This document shows positions 24,669-35,639 of a stretch of DNA of 64,000 nt, piece after piece. The translations under genes and the position numbers were made by a program. This DNA is from Hygrocybe punicea. Lineage: Eukaryota > Basidiomycota > Agaricomycetes > Agaricales > Hygrophoraceae. Under the pieces are notes generated by a model, which saw nothing but the letters and a program-made list of their open reading frames with translations, was not told where the DNA came from and did no database searches. Location of the stretch: NCBI GenBank assembly GCA_963556145.1, contig OY744468.1, positions 4,340,001 to 4,404,000 on the forward strand. The letters run 5' to 3'. Each line of letters begins with the position of its first letter. The stretch's first letter is position 1.

Positions 24669-25787
24669 TTCCCTGCTTTTGCGGTATTTCATGTAAAACT
24701 CATTGGTACGCGTTAAAGCAACGAGGTCAATGTACGAAAGACTGTAATAGGACTTCGCCTTTTCCTCTTGACAACGGGAATATGAATATTTATGTATATA
24801 TAGTTCCGCGCAGCTTTCCCGTATACCAGCGAACAGCCCTCAAGTATGTGGAACTTATCCGTCTGCATCTCGCCATCTCTTCGGAAGAGCAGCATACTGA
24901 GAAACGAAATCCGTGCATGACAACCAGCAGTCAGGCCTCAGATCGTGCAGTCGTTGCTTCAAAATGCACATACACGACGAATCCCTCGAGCGAAGACACA
25001 TCCGTTACTTCTCAGATTAACACAACCATATAGAGTTCACAGACGAAGAACGACAAAAAAGGGGTATTGTTGGGAAAGTGGCCAAACGTTACCGGTGCAT
25101 TGCGAGTAAAGCATGTGGGGGCGTACGGGGCAGATTCACTTGGGTGAATTTGGCCTTGACAGTTTGGCAAAGCAAATTTGCCAGTGAATTTCACCCTACT
25201 ACGGTTATAGTTTATCTGGTACATCTGCCATCCCAAGATTCTTCCAATCGTCGCGCTCCATCAAGCCTCTACAACCAATACGGCAAAGTCAATGTCAGGA
25301 ACAGCGAGACGGCTCCAAGCAAGAAACACAACTTGTTCATCCTGCAATCCAAGTAATTCTTGCTCAAGACTCGACAAGAAGTGGAGCTGCTGGAATTCTT
25401 TCCGAGGCAATCCATGTAAAGCAGCATTTGGTTTTTGCACTCCCCTGACCAGACATTAGAGATGACCTGGCGCGGTATTCACGATGTACAGACCATCATG
25501 GTCGAGAGGGAAGGAGCCACGGTCTGGAGGAGACGCTTTGAAGCCTGCGTTGAAGGACGGAGGTCTCCCGAAAGACATTTTTTCCGCGAGCTGCTGACTC
25601 AGCAGCTCGACTCTCTATAATCCAGCATGTCGCCGGGTAAACCGAGAGCTCAGGCGTCAGCACACAGGTAACTTCTCATCATTTTATCCGTTGGTCGAGT
25701 CGAGTAATTTACAATTGGTGACGTTCACTCCACGCGCTGACAAGAACCTCCACTACGCCAGCGACCGCAAACAAGGGCTATAATAGT
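24669..25787. other. Intergenic region, nothing recognised
   Basis: This 1.1 kb lies between the aquaporin stop and the stop of the minus-strand secreted gene. Short frames exist (longest about 90 codons) but none has motifs, conserved splice borders or sensible context. It contains the 3' ends of both flanking genes. Confidence 0.5.
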
Positions 25788-26441
25788 TCACGACATCTGT
25801 TCCATCGCAACTCTCAGGCCGGCGCTACAGTCTTGCACTGCGACGAGGGGACAAAGATTATCGTTGCCGTCTACCACTTGGGACCCATCCGTCTAAAAAA
25901 TATCAAGTTCACCACGACGCCATGCATGGGCGGGGGGAACATGAAGGAACAAGCACTTACCACGTTGTACTCGCAATAAGAACTCGTGCTGATCAGTTCA
26001 TGTGTGGCGGGGTAAGTACAGAAGAGAACGGATTCAAATTGAGCTGAACCCGGCCCGAGGTGATATTGGCCGAGATCGATGCTGGGGCAGGTGCAGGTGG
26101 AAGAGCTGCAATGTGCGGATGTAGGACAAAAATTAAAATCTCGGTCCACCATCAAGGTCCCATCCGTCTGGTGTGATGAAGACGATTAGGCCCGGGGTCA
26201 GCATGGTGTGGAAAGCATAGAAATCACTGACTGCGCTGTATGAACAACGGGAGAGAAGCGGGTAAGCACAAAATAGAACGTTGGCACGTAGACCAGAACC
26301 CCCGCGTGGATAATAAGCAGAGTTTGTCGCTGGACACGAATACGTGCAATCACCGCGCTGTGATATCGATGCAGATTCGACACTGCAAAATAGAAACGTG
26401 GTGAGAGTCGCCGACAATACGGGAGAGCGAAGAGGCAACAT
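25788..26441 (-). CDS. Small secreted Cys-rich protein built of two repeats
   Basis: Three exons, 26232..26441, 25961..26167 and 25788..25892 (70, 69 and 35 codons including the stop), give 173 aa. The N-terminus (MLPLRSPVLSATLTTFLFC) is a probable signal peptide. Two homologous units follow. Each has a C-T-[YC]-[SP] start, a G-x-G-S/A linker, V-L-F-C-[AT]-Y-P, a C-x-Y element, then T-D-G-[TS]-x-x-V-D and N-[FL]-C-P. In both units an intron interrupts the gene exactly before the TDG codons. With its size, Cys content and signal peptide it fits a small secreted protein of unknown function (effector- or wall-associated type). The splice model is supported by the internal repeat itself. Confidence 0.75.
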
Positions 26442-26659
26442 CCTGGGGGATCCTAAGTTGAACGTGTGAGAAACATGCTCTTCTTATCTTTGCGCCCTGG
26501 GCGCCTGGAGTCTCAAACTGGAGCACTGAAGTTAAAGCGAGTTGCGTCCGGACAGCAATTTACCAATTTGAAAATGACCCACGTGATGCTCACAGCAATG
26601 ATAGTACAACGATTCTGCTACGACCAGATGGAGTTCGTGAACCTACATATTATAGATTG

Positions 26660-29008
26660 TCAAAAGCCCCCGCAGAACATCTTCCTGGCCCTGTCATGTC
26701 CACGCTTCCCATGTTTCTTCGTTCTCCTCTCCAGCTTCTCGGGTGTACCATGTCGCTGCGGCCGAGCACGCCACGCCCGGGAAGTCAGGTAGTGTTCCCT
26801 GAGCACCCTCGCCTTTGCCTTCGCCATCCCAGCTCTTGCCTTGATCTGCTCTTCGGCGAATGAAATGATTTGACCGCCCATGTTCCTCAGCTCCTTGGCC
26901 TTCCCCTGCGCTCTAGCATTCCTATATTGGAAACCGTCCCTCAACACTTGCACCGTCCCCTTTGATCTCTGCAACACGACAGCGGTCTGACGGCTGATCG
27001 CCAACAAGAGTTTGTCGAGGGTGTCCATAAGCTCTTTCAGATCATTCTGAACAGCATCGACTACGGTCTTGAAGTCGAAGAACAGGGAAAGAGAATCAAC
27101 AATTCTGAGGCTGATCGAGGATATAGCCTCCGCCTGCAGTGGGGCATAGCCTTGAGCCAATACCGGGGACTGTGACGGCACCTTCGACTGTCGCTCTGGG
27201 GCTACGTCGCGCGCGGGACGTGTAATGATATCTTTCGATGACTTGACCTTGTCGGACCAAGTCATCTGATGATGATCACAGTCGGCTGGCTTCGACTGCC
27301 CTGCAGGTACACGTCCAGTGGTGGGTCGTTCCTTGGAATATGTCGAAAGAGATGTCGCGGCGGGATTAAAAACCGCAAGGGCAAAATCTTTCATTGAAGA
27401 TACCACAACAGGATCGTTCGCGTTCGTTGCTTTCGGAGGAGGGGTGGTGGAGTGGTTTGTAATAGGGCCAAAGATGCCCAACAACTGATTAGACGATGGG
27501 GCCACCAGATTGGGCGTCGGAGGGCCCGATGAACTGAGCGCACTGTTGACGGTGAAGCCTAGTACTACTGAGAGGAGTGCAATCCTTGTAAGAAACTCGT
27601 TAGCCTTGAATGGATATGTGAAGGGATGAAATGGAACCGACAATGTCATTGTGTGGACTGGTGTGAGTTGACAAGCAAAACGTCTGGCTGGTCTCTTCGT
27701 GCTCGGTACAGAAATTCGTTCGAATAAATGCTGCACTTGCGAAGGTTGAACCCGATCCAGATCTTCGCTGTCGAGAATGCAAGATTGGTCACTCTCCCTC
27801 AGTCGCACGGTCTTTGTGGCTGGTATTGCCAAAGCGTCCCAGGCCCGTTCAGCTTTGAGTGCAGCGTCCTCGATGCTGAGGACATTTGTTGCTGCAGAGG
27901 GATGAACAAGAACTGGGAGGTAATAATCGTGGTCGGTAGGGGAGGGAAGTGAGAAATCTGTTGGGAGATAGAGAACTCCAAGAGAAGGCCTATCTGAAGA
28001 AGACTTTGCTCTCGACTGCGAGCATGTTGAAGTGAGGTTCATGCAAAGATATAACAAGAAACGTACATCGTTCCGCCTGCTTGGGCTGAACTCGGTTCTG
28101 TCCGTGACAGAAACGACTAGAGACGACAAGTTCTCGTGCTGACCTTGGCCCTGGACACGCAACAACCGCGTGTATGCGTCTGTGATCTTGTGGGATAACA
28201 CGACCGCACGACCTCCGGCGCCAATGGCAGCCTTCTTGACTAAATCGTCGACGAAAGTCCACTTGAAGGCCGGTGAACACCCATAGAGAACGATATCAAG
28301 ATAACAGGTTGATGGGACGTGGCTTGCGGCTTCAACTTGTGGGACTTCGGTGGTAGCGAACGTACCCGGGTCCGCATCCGGAGAAGCCGCAGGAATGTCA
28401 GGGTGCTCAATGAGCTCATCACCGTCCGTGGCGGAGAAGGTGGTCTCTGTGGATGACACATCCCCATACGAAGTATTTAATTCATCGCGAGAGCTTGTGA
28501 GAGGGTCAGGGAACGACAGCTTGAGATCGCGCAAGGAGCTGTGCGGAGTCGAGTGCTGTACGGAAGCCCCTAGGGAGCTGGACCGGGAGGCACTCAAGGT
28601 ACTGATCATGCTCTGATCGAGAGCGTCTTTGACGCGCTGTTCTTCGACGACATCTTTGGTGGTGGTCGGCTCCGCCACGTCCGCAGCAGCAGCAGCAGGG
28701 TGAGACAGTTGTGAAGACACCTGGTCGATGAGCAATGCCTCATCGGCACTATCGTCGGCAAACCCTTCCCAAGCTTCGATATCACCGTCTCTAGAGCTCC
28801 CCATGCTCATGGAGGAGCGTCTGGACGGTAGCAGATCATCTACCCTATCGCGATCGCTATCCGAGGAAACTGAGTCATTGTCATCGGATTCGCGACTGCT
28901 TGAGATATCGAGCCAATCCGAGTCCGATGGGCTGTCAAAGCCAGAAGTGCTGGAGGAGCGAGAGTAATGGTGGGCGTCGAAGGGAGACAGCGAGCTGAGG
29001 GGATCCAT
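26660..29008 (-). CDS. Ser/Asp-rich protein with one hydrophobic segment, unknown function
   Basis: An almost continuous frame of about 780 codons that starts at the ATG 29006-29008 (MDPLSSLSPFDAHHYS). A 51 bp in-frame stretch at 28016-28066 has perfect GTACGT...GCAG borders and is probably an intron. The first 150 residues are Ser/Asp-rich (SDSDWLDISSS, SSDSDRDRVDDLL). A conserved-looking globular part follows (YLDIVLYGCSPAFKW, KITDAYTRLL, SLGVLYLPTDFSLP). A hydrophobic stretch (FLTRIALLSVVLGFTVNSAL) could be one membrane helix. The C-terminus is a Lys/Arg/Gln-rich probable coiled coil. I do not recognise the family; no function is assigned. Confidence 0.72.
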   Translation of the reverse strand: MDPLSSLSPFDAHHYSRSSSTSGFDSPSDSDWLDISSSRESDDNDSVSSDSDRDRVDDLLPSRRSSMSMGSSRDGDIEAWEGFADDSADEALLIDQVSSQLSHPAAAAADVAEPTTTKDVVEEQRVKDALDQSMISTLSASRSSSLGASVQHSTPHSSLRDLKLSFPDPLTSSRDELNTSYGDVSSTETTFSATDGDELIEHPDIPAASPDADPGTFATTEVPQVEAASHVPSTCYLDIVLYGCSPAFKWTFVDDLVKKAAIGAGGRAVVLSHKITDAYTRLLRVQGQGQHENLSSLVVSVTDRTEFSPSRRNDVRFLLYLCMNLTSTCSQSRAKSSSDRPSLGVLYLPTDFSLPSPTDHDYYLPVLVHPSAATNVLSIEDAALKAERAWDALAIPATKTVRLRESDQSCILDSEDLDRVQPSQVQHLFERISVPSTKRPARRFACQLTPVHTMTLSVPFHPFTYPFKANEFLTRIALLSVVLGFTVNSALSSSGPPTPNLVAPSSNQLLGIFGPITNHSTTPPPKATNANDPVVVSSMKDFALAVFNPAATSLSTYSKERPTTGRVPAGQSKPADCDHHQMTWSDKVKSSKDIITRPARDVAPERQSKVPSQSPVLAQGYAPLQAEAISSISLRIVDSLSLFFDFKTVVDAVQNDLKELMDTLDKLLLAISRQTAVVLQRSKGTVQVLRDGFQYRNARAQGKAKELRNMGGQIISFAEEQIKARAGMAKAKARVLREHYLTSRAWRARPQRHGTPEKLERRTKKHGKRGHDRARKMFCGGF

Positions 29009-29587
29009 GTTGGTGACAAACCGAAAGGGGGGCGGTTTGCTTAAGTAGTCGTCGCAGTGCCACTGGCTTTGGCTTTGTTTCACTTGACTCGACTCTTTTA
29101 TCTTATCAAAAGCCCAACTTCGTGACGTGTCCTGTCGTGTAATGATTATCGATAATCAGGAAGCCCATTAGCCTGGCTGTGTACAGATATTCTGAGCGCG
29201 ACAAGGTGAAGACGGGATATAACTTCATATAAGGGACACCCTGACATGACATGACACTCGTAGGTCAAACATCGTAGTTACCCAGGCGTATGCTGCCAGA
29301 ATAGGGTTAGGGTCACAAAGTCTCTCGCCTCTTGGTGCGCCGTGAACTCCTCTGGAGCAGCGTAACTCCCCTGGAACAGCGGAAAATGCGCCAATGTTTA
29401 TACCTTGATTCACCCTGCCACTGGCAGCCCGAGTGCGCTGCCAGTCATGTCTGCGCGATGAACCCGGACCTCACCGCCGCCTCGTGTTATTCCAAATGTG
29501 CTTCCGTGTAATTTTATCCTTCCGTCACCAGACTCTGTCCATTGTTACCTCATGCGCGTCGCGCACCAAACTTGAACTCATACTTGT
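29009..29587. promoter_or_regulatory. Divergent intergenic region
   Basis: This 579 bp lies between two divergent start codons (29008 minus, 29588 plus) and must hold both promoters. I see no TATA box in a convincing position and no conserved frame. Confidence 0.4.
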
Positions 29588-31604
29588 ATGTCGCAATCCC
29601 CGCTTGGCCTGCTCATCCTCTGTGTGAGCGTCCTGCTCCTGAATTCTGGTGCGCAGGCCGAGCGTTGTAGGCTCATCCAACAAGGTCCGAATGGCCAGCC
29701 CGGAATCGACTATCCATCCACTCCCACTGGCACTGGCGTCTCACCGCCGACATACACCACCGGACCCAATTCCTCCATCCCAGACACATCTGCACCTTTC
29801 ATTTACGGTCAAGATATTGTCAGGGGAGTCAACCTGTGAGTGATTTATCCCCATCTATTTCTTAAACATGGTTCATTTTTTCATCCGCCAGTGGTGGGTG
29901 GTTTGTGCTCGAGGTCAGTAACTTCCGTGAAGGCTTGGCGAATAATCCCACGGAAATCTATCCCTTCAAAGCCCTGGATCACCCCAAGCATCTTTGAAAA
30001 CACCAATAACACTAACATCATCGACGAGTATACATTCGGGCAGATGCAAAACCCCACACTTGCACAAAATATGCTGGAAAATCATTGGAGCACTTGGATC
30101 ACACAGGATGATTTCAAAGCCATGAGCGCCGCGGGGCTCAACCATGTTCGGTTCGTAATCTCGTCCTCCATCTGTCTCGCATATTACTCTTGAATCTCAT
30201 CAAGCTGCCTGTACTCTCAGAATACCTGTCGGCTATTGGTCTGTCCCGTTGACCTCGGCTGACACGAATTACTCTACCTCGGTTGCACCGTATATTCAAG
30301 GTGCTTGGCCACACCTCCTCCGTGCCCTCAACTGGGCTAAATCCCAGTCAATCCATGTAATCATCGACCTTCACGGGGCACCTGGTCAGTTCAACATTTT
30401 TTGCCACATTGTCCAACTTATTTGAATGTAACCGAAATCTTGCTTGCCTTACTGCAGGTTCTCAGAACGGTTATGACAACTCTGGCCAGCGCACATCGAA
30501 CCCCGTGTGGGCGCAAAATCCAGCCAATGTCTCCCTCACCCTTGACGTCCTGAAATTCATCATAGAGAATGTTGGTGGGTTGATCGATGTAATAGAGCTG
30601 TTGAACGAGCCTGCGGGGTTCATGGGCGATAGCTTCGTACAAGTGGTTCGACAATTTTGGCAAAATGGGTACAACGAAGTACGCGCTGTTGCTGGACCTG
30701 GTCTCAAGGTTATGATTGGGGATGCATTTCTCGGCGTTCAGGTTCGTTGTTCCACTTGCGAGTTGAACCGTCAAGCCGTCTTCTCAGGTCGCTTCGCAGA
30801 GCTGGAGTGGTTTCTTGACGTACCCAAATGCCCAAGGCGTTCTGATGGATTTTGTGGGTTTCGATTCTCAATTGGACAACAGAATGACTTTACTTACGGA
30901 TATATTACAGCATCAATACCAAATATTTAGCGACGACCAGCTATCCCGTTCATTCGATCAGCACATTAGTGTATGTATACTCAACACCATGTATTCCATG
31001 ATCAAGCCTCTGATTCCTACCAGTTCGCCTGCGGGCTCATTCCAGACCTCGTATCGTTCGCCGCCTCCAATATCTGGACTGTCATGGGTATGTAAACACC
31101 CCCGCTGCCTCATGTTCGTATTTGAACACTACGCCTTCACCTGCAGGAGAGTGGTCCAACGCCCCCACAGACTGTGCGAAATGGCTGAATGGCCGTGGCA
31201 TCGGTGCTCGATGGGACGGGACATGGCCAGGCTCAGGAGGGCAGGCCCTCGGGTCGTGTGACGGCTGGACTGGTGATTACACCGGATTCTCAAACGACTA
31301 CAAGACCTTTTTGCGTCGGTGAGCAGTATCGAGAAGGGGCCGGGAACCCATGCTCAATGTCCCCGTGTTTTGTATACGTTCAGATACTGGGAAGCGCAGA
31401 CTGAGATTGGGGAAAGGCTACAGGGGTGGGTATTTTGGACGTGGAAGGTGCGTTCGTTGTGCTGAATCCCTGCTTTGATACCCACACAAACGTGTCGGAA
31501 TGCAGGCGGAAATTGCGGACGAGTGGAGTTATATGAAGGGACTAGAAGGCGGTTGGATCCCCAAAAATCCGACTGAACGACTGTACCCCAATATCTGTGG
31601 CTGA
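29588..31604 (+). CDS. EXG1: Secreted exo-1,3-beta-glucanase (GH5, subfamily 9)
   Basis: A multi-exon gene of about 430 aa. The signal peptide is clear ([20 protein letters not shown], cleavage near AQA-ER). Diagnostic motifs in order: [50 protein letters not shown], the acid/base Glu in LLNEPAGF and the nucleophile Glu in VMGEWS. It closes with [10 protein letters not shown] and [15 protein letters not shown]. These are the fungal Exg1/Xog1 hallmarks. The enzyme removes glucose from the non-reducing ends of wall 1,3-beta-glucan and acts in wall remodelling. First joins: the exon ending near 29835 to TGGTGGG..., then to CCCTGGATC. AATAAA at 31743-31748 is a likely poly(A) signal. Confidence 0.93.
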
Positions 31605-31742
31605 TGCTGTATTTCGAGTTTGGAACATCGGGACACCTGCATCTATACACGGACATGCATATTTGTATATTGTTATTCGTGTACCGAAACATTCTCTAGA
31701 GATTTCTTTGGATGAATGAGGCTACATAACGGACATTCCATA

Positions 31743-31748
31743 AATAAA
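31743..31748 (+). terminator. Candidate poly(A) signal of the exo-glucanase
   Basis: AATAAA lies 139 bp after the stop codon and within the 209 bp gap to the convergent neighbour. Confidence 0.4.
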
Positions 31749-31813
31749 AAGCAACCGTAGGATCCTCGTACAACGTCAACATCATGTCGCTTCACCAGCA
31801 GTCCTAATCGTAG

Positions 31814-32955
31814 TCAGTAGGCCTGAGGCCATTCAGGCAGACTATGCAAAGCCGCATTGCACGACTCTCGGACACGCCGTTTACTCGCCAGGTCGCCTGA
31901 TTGGCGATATCCCGCATAGACCTCCTTCATCTGGAACAAGGAGGCTGCAACCGAATCTTCGACGCAAGGATATCAGCATTGATGTGTGGAGATGGGGACG
32001 AGGACACACCAGTGTTTGAATCAGCATCCTTCAGGAGCTGGGGTGACAAATGAAAGAACAATTAACATTTTGGACATTTTTGCCCTCGCCCGTATGTACT
32101 CACTGATTGCAGGCGCACAAGCTCCTGTTGAATCTGCCCTGCGTAGTAGCCCCCGTACTGCATCTGGCCCTGAAGCTGCGTTGTCTTGCCTTGCAGCTCC
32201 CGCTTCCGCACGCCCCAGGCATCCTGGAGGGCATCAAACGTGTTGAAGAGCTGCTTCCAAGCATACGTATCCCACGACTCGAGCTCTGCTTTGTGCGTGC
32301 GGATGTAATCACGCGGGTGCACATTGGAAGACGATAAAGACGACGAGGGTAGAGATGAAAAGGAGCTGCGAGTTGGGCTGGCGAGCTGGCTCGGCCCCTG
32401 GGGCTGGCTCTGGGGTTGGATTTGGCCGTCCCAGCCTTGTCCGATAGATGCATATGGGTCAAATTGCGCGATATACCCAGGGTTATTGCGGATCTGTTGT
32501 TGAGTCACACTAGGGGTCTCGACAACAGCACTTTGCCCTTGAAGGTAGCCGTATCCAGACCCGTTGAGTTGACTTACGAGCTGCTGGCCAAACGAGCTGG
32601 TTGGTTGGAACGTTGGGCTGTATGGTGTCGCCTGCTGCTGCTGCTGCTGCTGCTGCTGGTTGGTGCCAAGAGCCAAATAGCCTGGCTGGGTAGTACCGGA
32701 GACGTACCCGATCGGCTGGGCGTACGGCTGGGCCTGGTACATCCCTACCGGCGCAACCTGGGCTTGGTACCCCGCAGCCGCTGCGGGGCCTTGCATCTGC
32801 GACGCATATTGGGCAGGGGAGAAACCCTGGGGCTGCGGTGGCAGCGTTGTGGCGGAGAGGTCAGGGAAACGGGAGTGTGTGTCGGAGAGATCGTTGACGA
32901 AGGGGTTGTTGGTCAGCCCGGGGGTGACGGACCCGTAGCCAGCGCTTGAGTACAT
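31814..32955 (-). CDS. Conserved Gln-rich fungal protein with C-terminal helical domain
   Basis: Three exons, 32104..32955, 32010..32037 (28 nt) and 31814..31956, give 340 aa in phase. The N-terminal two thirds are rich in Gln, Pro, Gly and Tyr, with a CAG-coded run of 9 Gln, and begin MYSSAGYGSVTPGLTNNPFVND. The C-terminal third looks folded and conserved: HPRDYIRTHKAELESWDTYAW, FNTFDALQDAWGVRKRELQ, then across the introns SVAASLFQMKEVYAGYRQSG and RRVRESCNAALHSLPEWPQ. The reading frame downstream of the tiny exon makes sense only with both introns removed. I do not recognise the family. The NPF motif near residue 16 (NNPFVND) could bind an EH domain, which would fit endocytosis, but this is inference. 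Confidence 0.75.
32632..32658 (-). repeat. CAG microsatellite (9 Gln codons)
   Basis: Nine CTG units on the plus strand, read as CAG (Gln) in the minus-strand gene. Confidence 0.95.
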
Positions 32956-33253
32956 GGCGAGGTCGTGATGTGTCGTTGCTGGTTGTCGTCGTGTGGGTGG
33001 CCAAATCAATCTTGGGCGATCCACGCTCAGGCCGCTGCGGAGAAATTCATAATCTAATCTAATCTCCCATTTCGTAATGAAAAACAAATATTCCAAGGTT
33101 TATACAAGGATGTCAAGTCTGCGGAATATTGTCCAGGATTGTCAATATTGTGTAGTTTAGAACGTTAGAATGTGATCATGTAGATATCCCCGTCGATGCG
33201 ATGTCTAGGTGTAGACAGGAAGTATTATGAGAAAGATACAGAGGCAAGGCCAA

Positions 33254-33992
33254 TCAGAGGCGGCGTGCACGAGGAGCAGGGATGAGTCCCATTAGTCCGA
33301 ATGCTAAAGCATACAACCCTCCCGCTAAAAATTCGGAAGAAAAAAGAGGGCGGTTAGGTTTGGCTCAATCTTGGAGGCTCGAACAAGTGCCGCACCACCT
33401 AAAACGCCCGTAAGATAACCGAAACTCGAAAAGTGTCCAAAAGTGAATACAAGAAGGGACCAGCCTACGACTATAGATGCCGTCAAGACCTACATGCGTA
33501 CAGAATCTATGTGGGTGGTGGGTCCGCATGAGGCAAGAGAGACGTACTGGTATTACGGTTGACAGGAACCTGGACTCCCGCCATGCGCGGTACTGATCGG
33601 TGGGTAAAACAGTCAAGCACGCATCAAGAGTAGTAGTCGAATTTCAGAGACGCACGTCTGGCTCTTCGCCTTTTATCAGAGGGATCATTAACATATAGAG
33701 GAACAGGGCAATGGTGGTGATACCGAATGCCAGAGAAGTCAGAGCGATGGTTCTGCAATGAAACACGAGATACAAGGCCCAAGTAAGAAGCAAGCAGTAA
33801 AATACAAGCCCCCAAGCGAACGTACCGACCCCAACCATGCCCTTCGCTGGCTATTCGGATGACCTCCTCATGGGCCCCAAGGTAATAAGTGAGCAGACCA
33901 CCAGGTATGGCGAACTTGAGCTGTCGTAGGGTGTGTTGGAAGTGCGAGACTGGATTGGATGAACGAGAGGACGGAGAGGCGGGCTGATGCAT
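33254..33992 (-). CDS. Small multi-span membrane protein of unknown function
   Basis: Starts at the ATG 33990-33992 (MHQPASPSSRSSNPVSHF) and runs through five exons to the stop at 33254. Removing the introns joins GHGWGR to TIALTSLAFGITTIALFLYM, EEPD to YRAWRESRFLSTVIP, then VLTASIVVGWSLLVFTFGHF, and finally AGGLYALAFGLMGLIPAPR. This predicts about 185 aa with an amphipathic N-terminal segment (LKFAIPGGLLTYYLG), three to four transmembrane helices and a short basic tail (PRARRL). The last intron begins GTGGTG and ends TTTTTAG. I do not recognise a family; an ER or vacuolar membrane location is a guess. Confidence 0.68.
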
Positions 33993-34138
33993 GAGGACCA
34001 GTGTCAACGTTCGTATTTAAACTACAACCTCAAGCTCAAGCTCACGTCAGAATCACATGTATTGTCAATTGTTTATTTATTTATTTATTATCGCGAATTC
34101 CTGTCTGAGACAAACAGAACAAAACAACGCGTCTGCCA

Positions 34139-35337
34139 ATGTCAGACTCGGACTCGGACACCGTGACCAACATCCCTTCAGCCCCAGCGCCTTCGCAGCC
34201 ACTCTTGGACTCGTACACTTACCACTCTCCAACACCGTCAACCCCGGGCCCATACATTCTAGGTGTAGATGAGGCTGGTCGCGGCCCAGTCATGGGTCCC
34301 CTTGTCTACGGCGTCGCGTACTGCCCCGCCTCATATCAAGAAAAGCTCGAGGGCCTCGGATTTGACGGTTTGTCATCTTTGCTATAGGGGGTATCTTGCA
34401 CAACTGGAAACCGCAGCATCCTAGACTCGAAAGTTCTTACTGCAGAAACCAGATCAACACTGCTCACCACGTTGAGTTCAGACCCAGAAAATCTAGCTTG
34501 GTCCGTCAGGGTTGTGAGGTGGGTGCATCGTACGAGGCTTGGCCGATTATTCATTAGCTGCTGTTCAAGTCCACAAGCCATCTCCAGCGGAATGCTCCGC
34601 CGACCACCAACCAATTTGAATCGCCAATCCGAAGATGCCACAGTTCTTCTTATTCGAGAAGTCCTCCAGCGGGGCATCGAATTATCTGAGGTTGGTCTGG
34701 TCCCTTCTCTCTTGTTGGAGGCTGAGCCACATCCAAATAGGTATATGTTGACGCCCTAGGAACCACCACAACATACGAAGCCTACCTTTCCTCATTATTC
34801 CCAGGTATCAACTTTACGGTGTGTTCGAAAGCAGACTCTAAGTTTAAGATCGTCGGTGCTGCAAGCGTTGCGGCAAAGGTGACGCGAGACGCCTGCATAG
34901 AAGGTTGGGTCTTTGAAGAAAATACCAGCCCATCAACAACGTCAACTCCATTATGGAGCGCGGAACTTGGAAGCGGTTACCCATCCGGTTCGCTTTCTGC
35001 ACTTGAAGTTTGACCATCCGGGCTGACTTAGTATATTTCTTTCAGACCCGAAAACACAGGCCTGGCTCAAGAATTCTGTAGATGCCACCTTTGGTTTCCC
35101 GTCTCTTGTTCGATTCTCGTGGACAACTGTCAAAGTCCTGCTTGAAAAATCTGCTCATCCGGTGCAATGGTTTTTTTGTTCACTCTTCTTCACTTGTCTG
35201 CTTCGCTGAGCTATGGCTGCAGGACTGATGATGGCCAGGCTTCGCTCGTGAAGGCGTTTGAGACGGGGAAAGGGCGAGATAAGGATCTATGTGCTGTTAC
35301 CAAAGACTTGAATATTAAAAGTCTAGGTTACCTCTGA
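34139..35337 (+). CDS. RNH201: Ribonuclease H2 catalytic subunit A
   Basis: Six exons, the first 34139..34371. The protein cleaves the RNA strand of RNA:DNA hybrids and removes misincorporated ribonucleotides. The DEDD active site is visible: Asp and Glu in [14 protein letters not shown], Asp in YVDALG and Asp in AAKVTRD, with DSKVLTAET between them. Other family blocks are [52 protein letters not shown] and [11 protein letters not shown]. The second exon border needs GGTTT as exon end (intron from 34372), giving GFDGF-ILDSK. An N-terminal Ser/Pro-rich extension of about 35 residues precedes the domain. The stop TGA is at 35335-35337. Confidence 0.93.
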
Positions 35338-35639
35338 ACAAGTTACATCATAGTTCCCTTCATCTGTACTCTGAGTATGAAGCAGGCTTTTCAGACTGAT
35401 AGGGCAACATTCTGCTCACGATAGATGTGGAGGCAATCATCTGCAATCGCGACGCCAGTATGGAAACACTGTCAGGCATGAAGCAAGGGTAACTCAGTCT
35501 TGACGGGAAGTCGACGGGAACGAGAGTAACGAGAGCAGATACAAAGGTCTGCACTCCAACTACAATTGAGAACATGTTATAGAGCAACTTCCTTAAAGCA
35601 ACGAAAAACTAGAGAAACTAGGCGAACCTCGAGATTCCG
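35338..35639. other. Convergent intergenic region
   Basis: This 302 bp between two stop codons holds the 3' ends of RNH201 and SNU66. A short minus-strand frame at 35360-35587 shows no family features. Nothing else is seen. Confidence 0.5.

Noticed and set aside
25435..25620. Plus-strand 61-codon frame after the aquaporin
   Set aside because: It has no motifs, splice partners or homology that I can see.
29295..29315. Telomere-like TTAGGG pair, with similar single copies near 42720
   Set aside because: Only one or two units are present inside a gene-rich region, so chance is sufficient.
32416..32949. Plus-strand 177-codon Leu-rich frame
   Set aside because: It is antisense to the Gln-rich gene. 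The Leu run is the CTG side of the CAG repeat.
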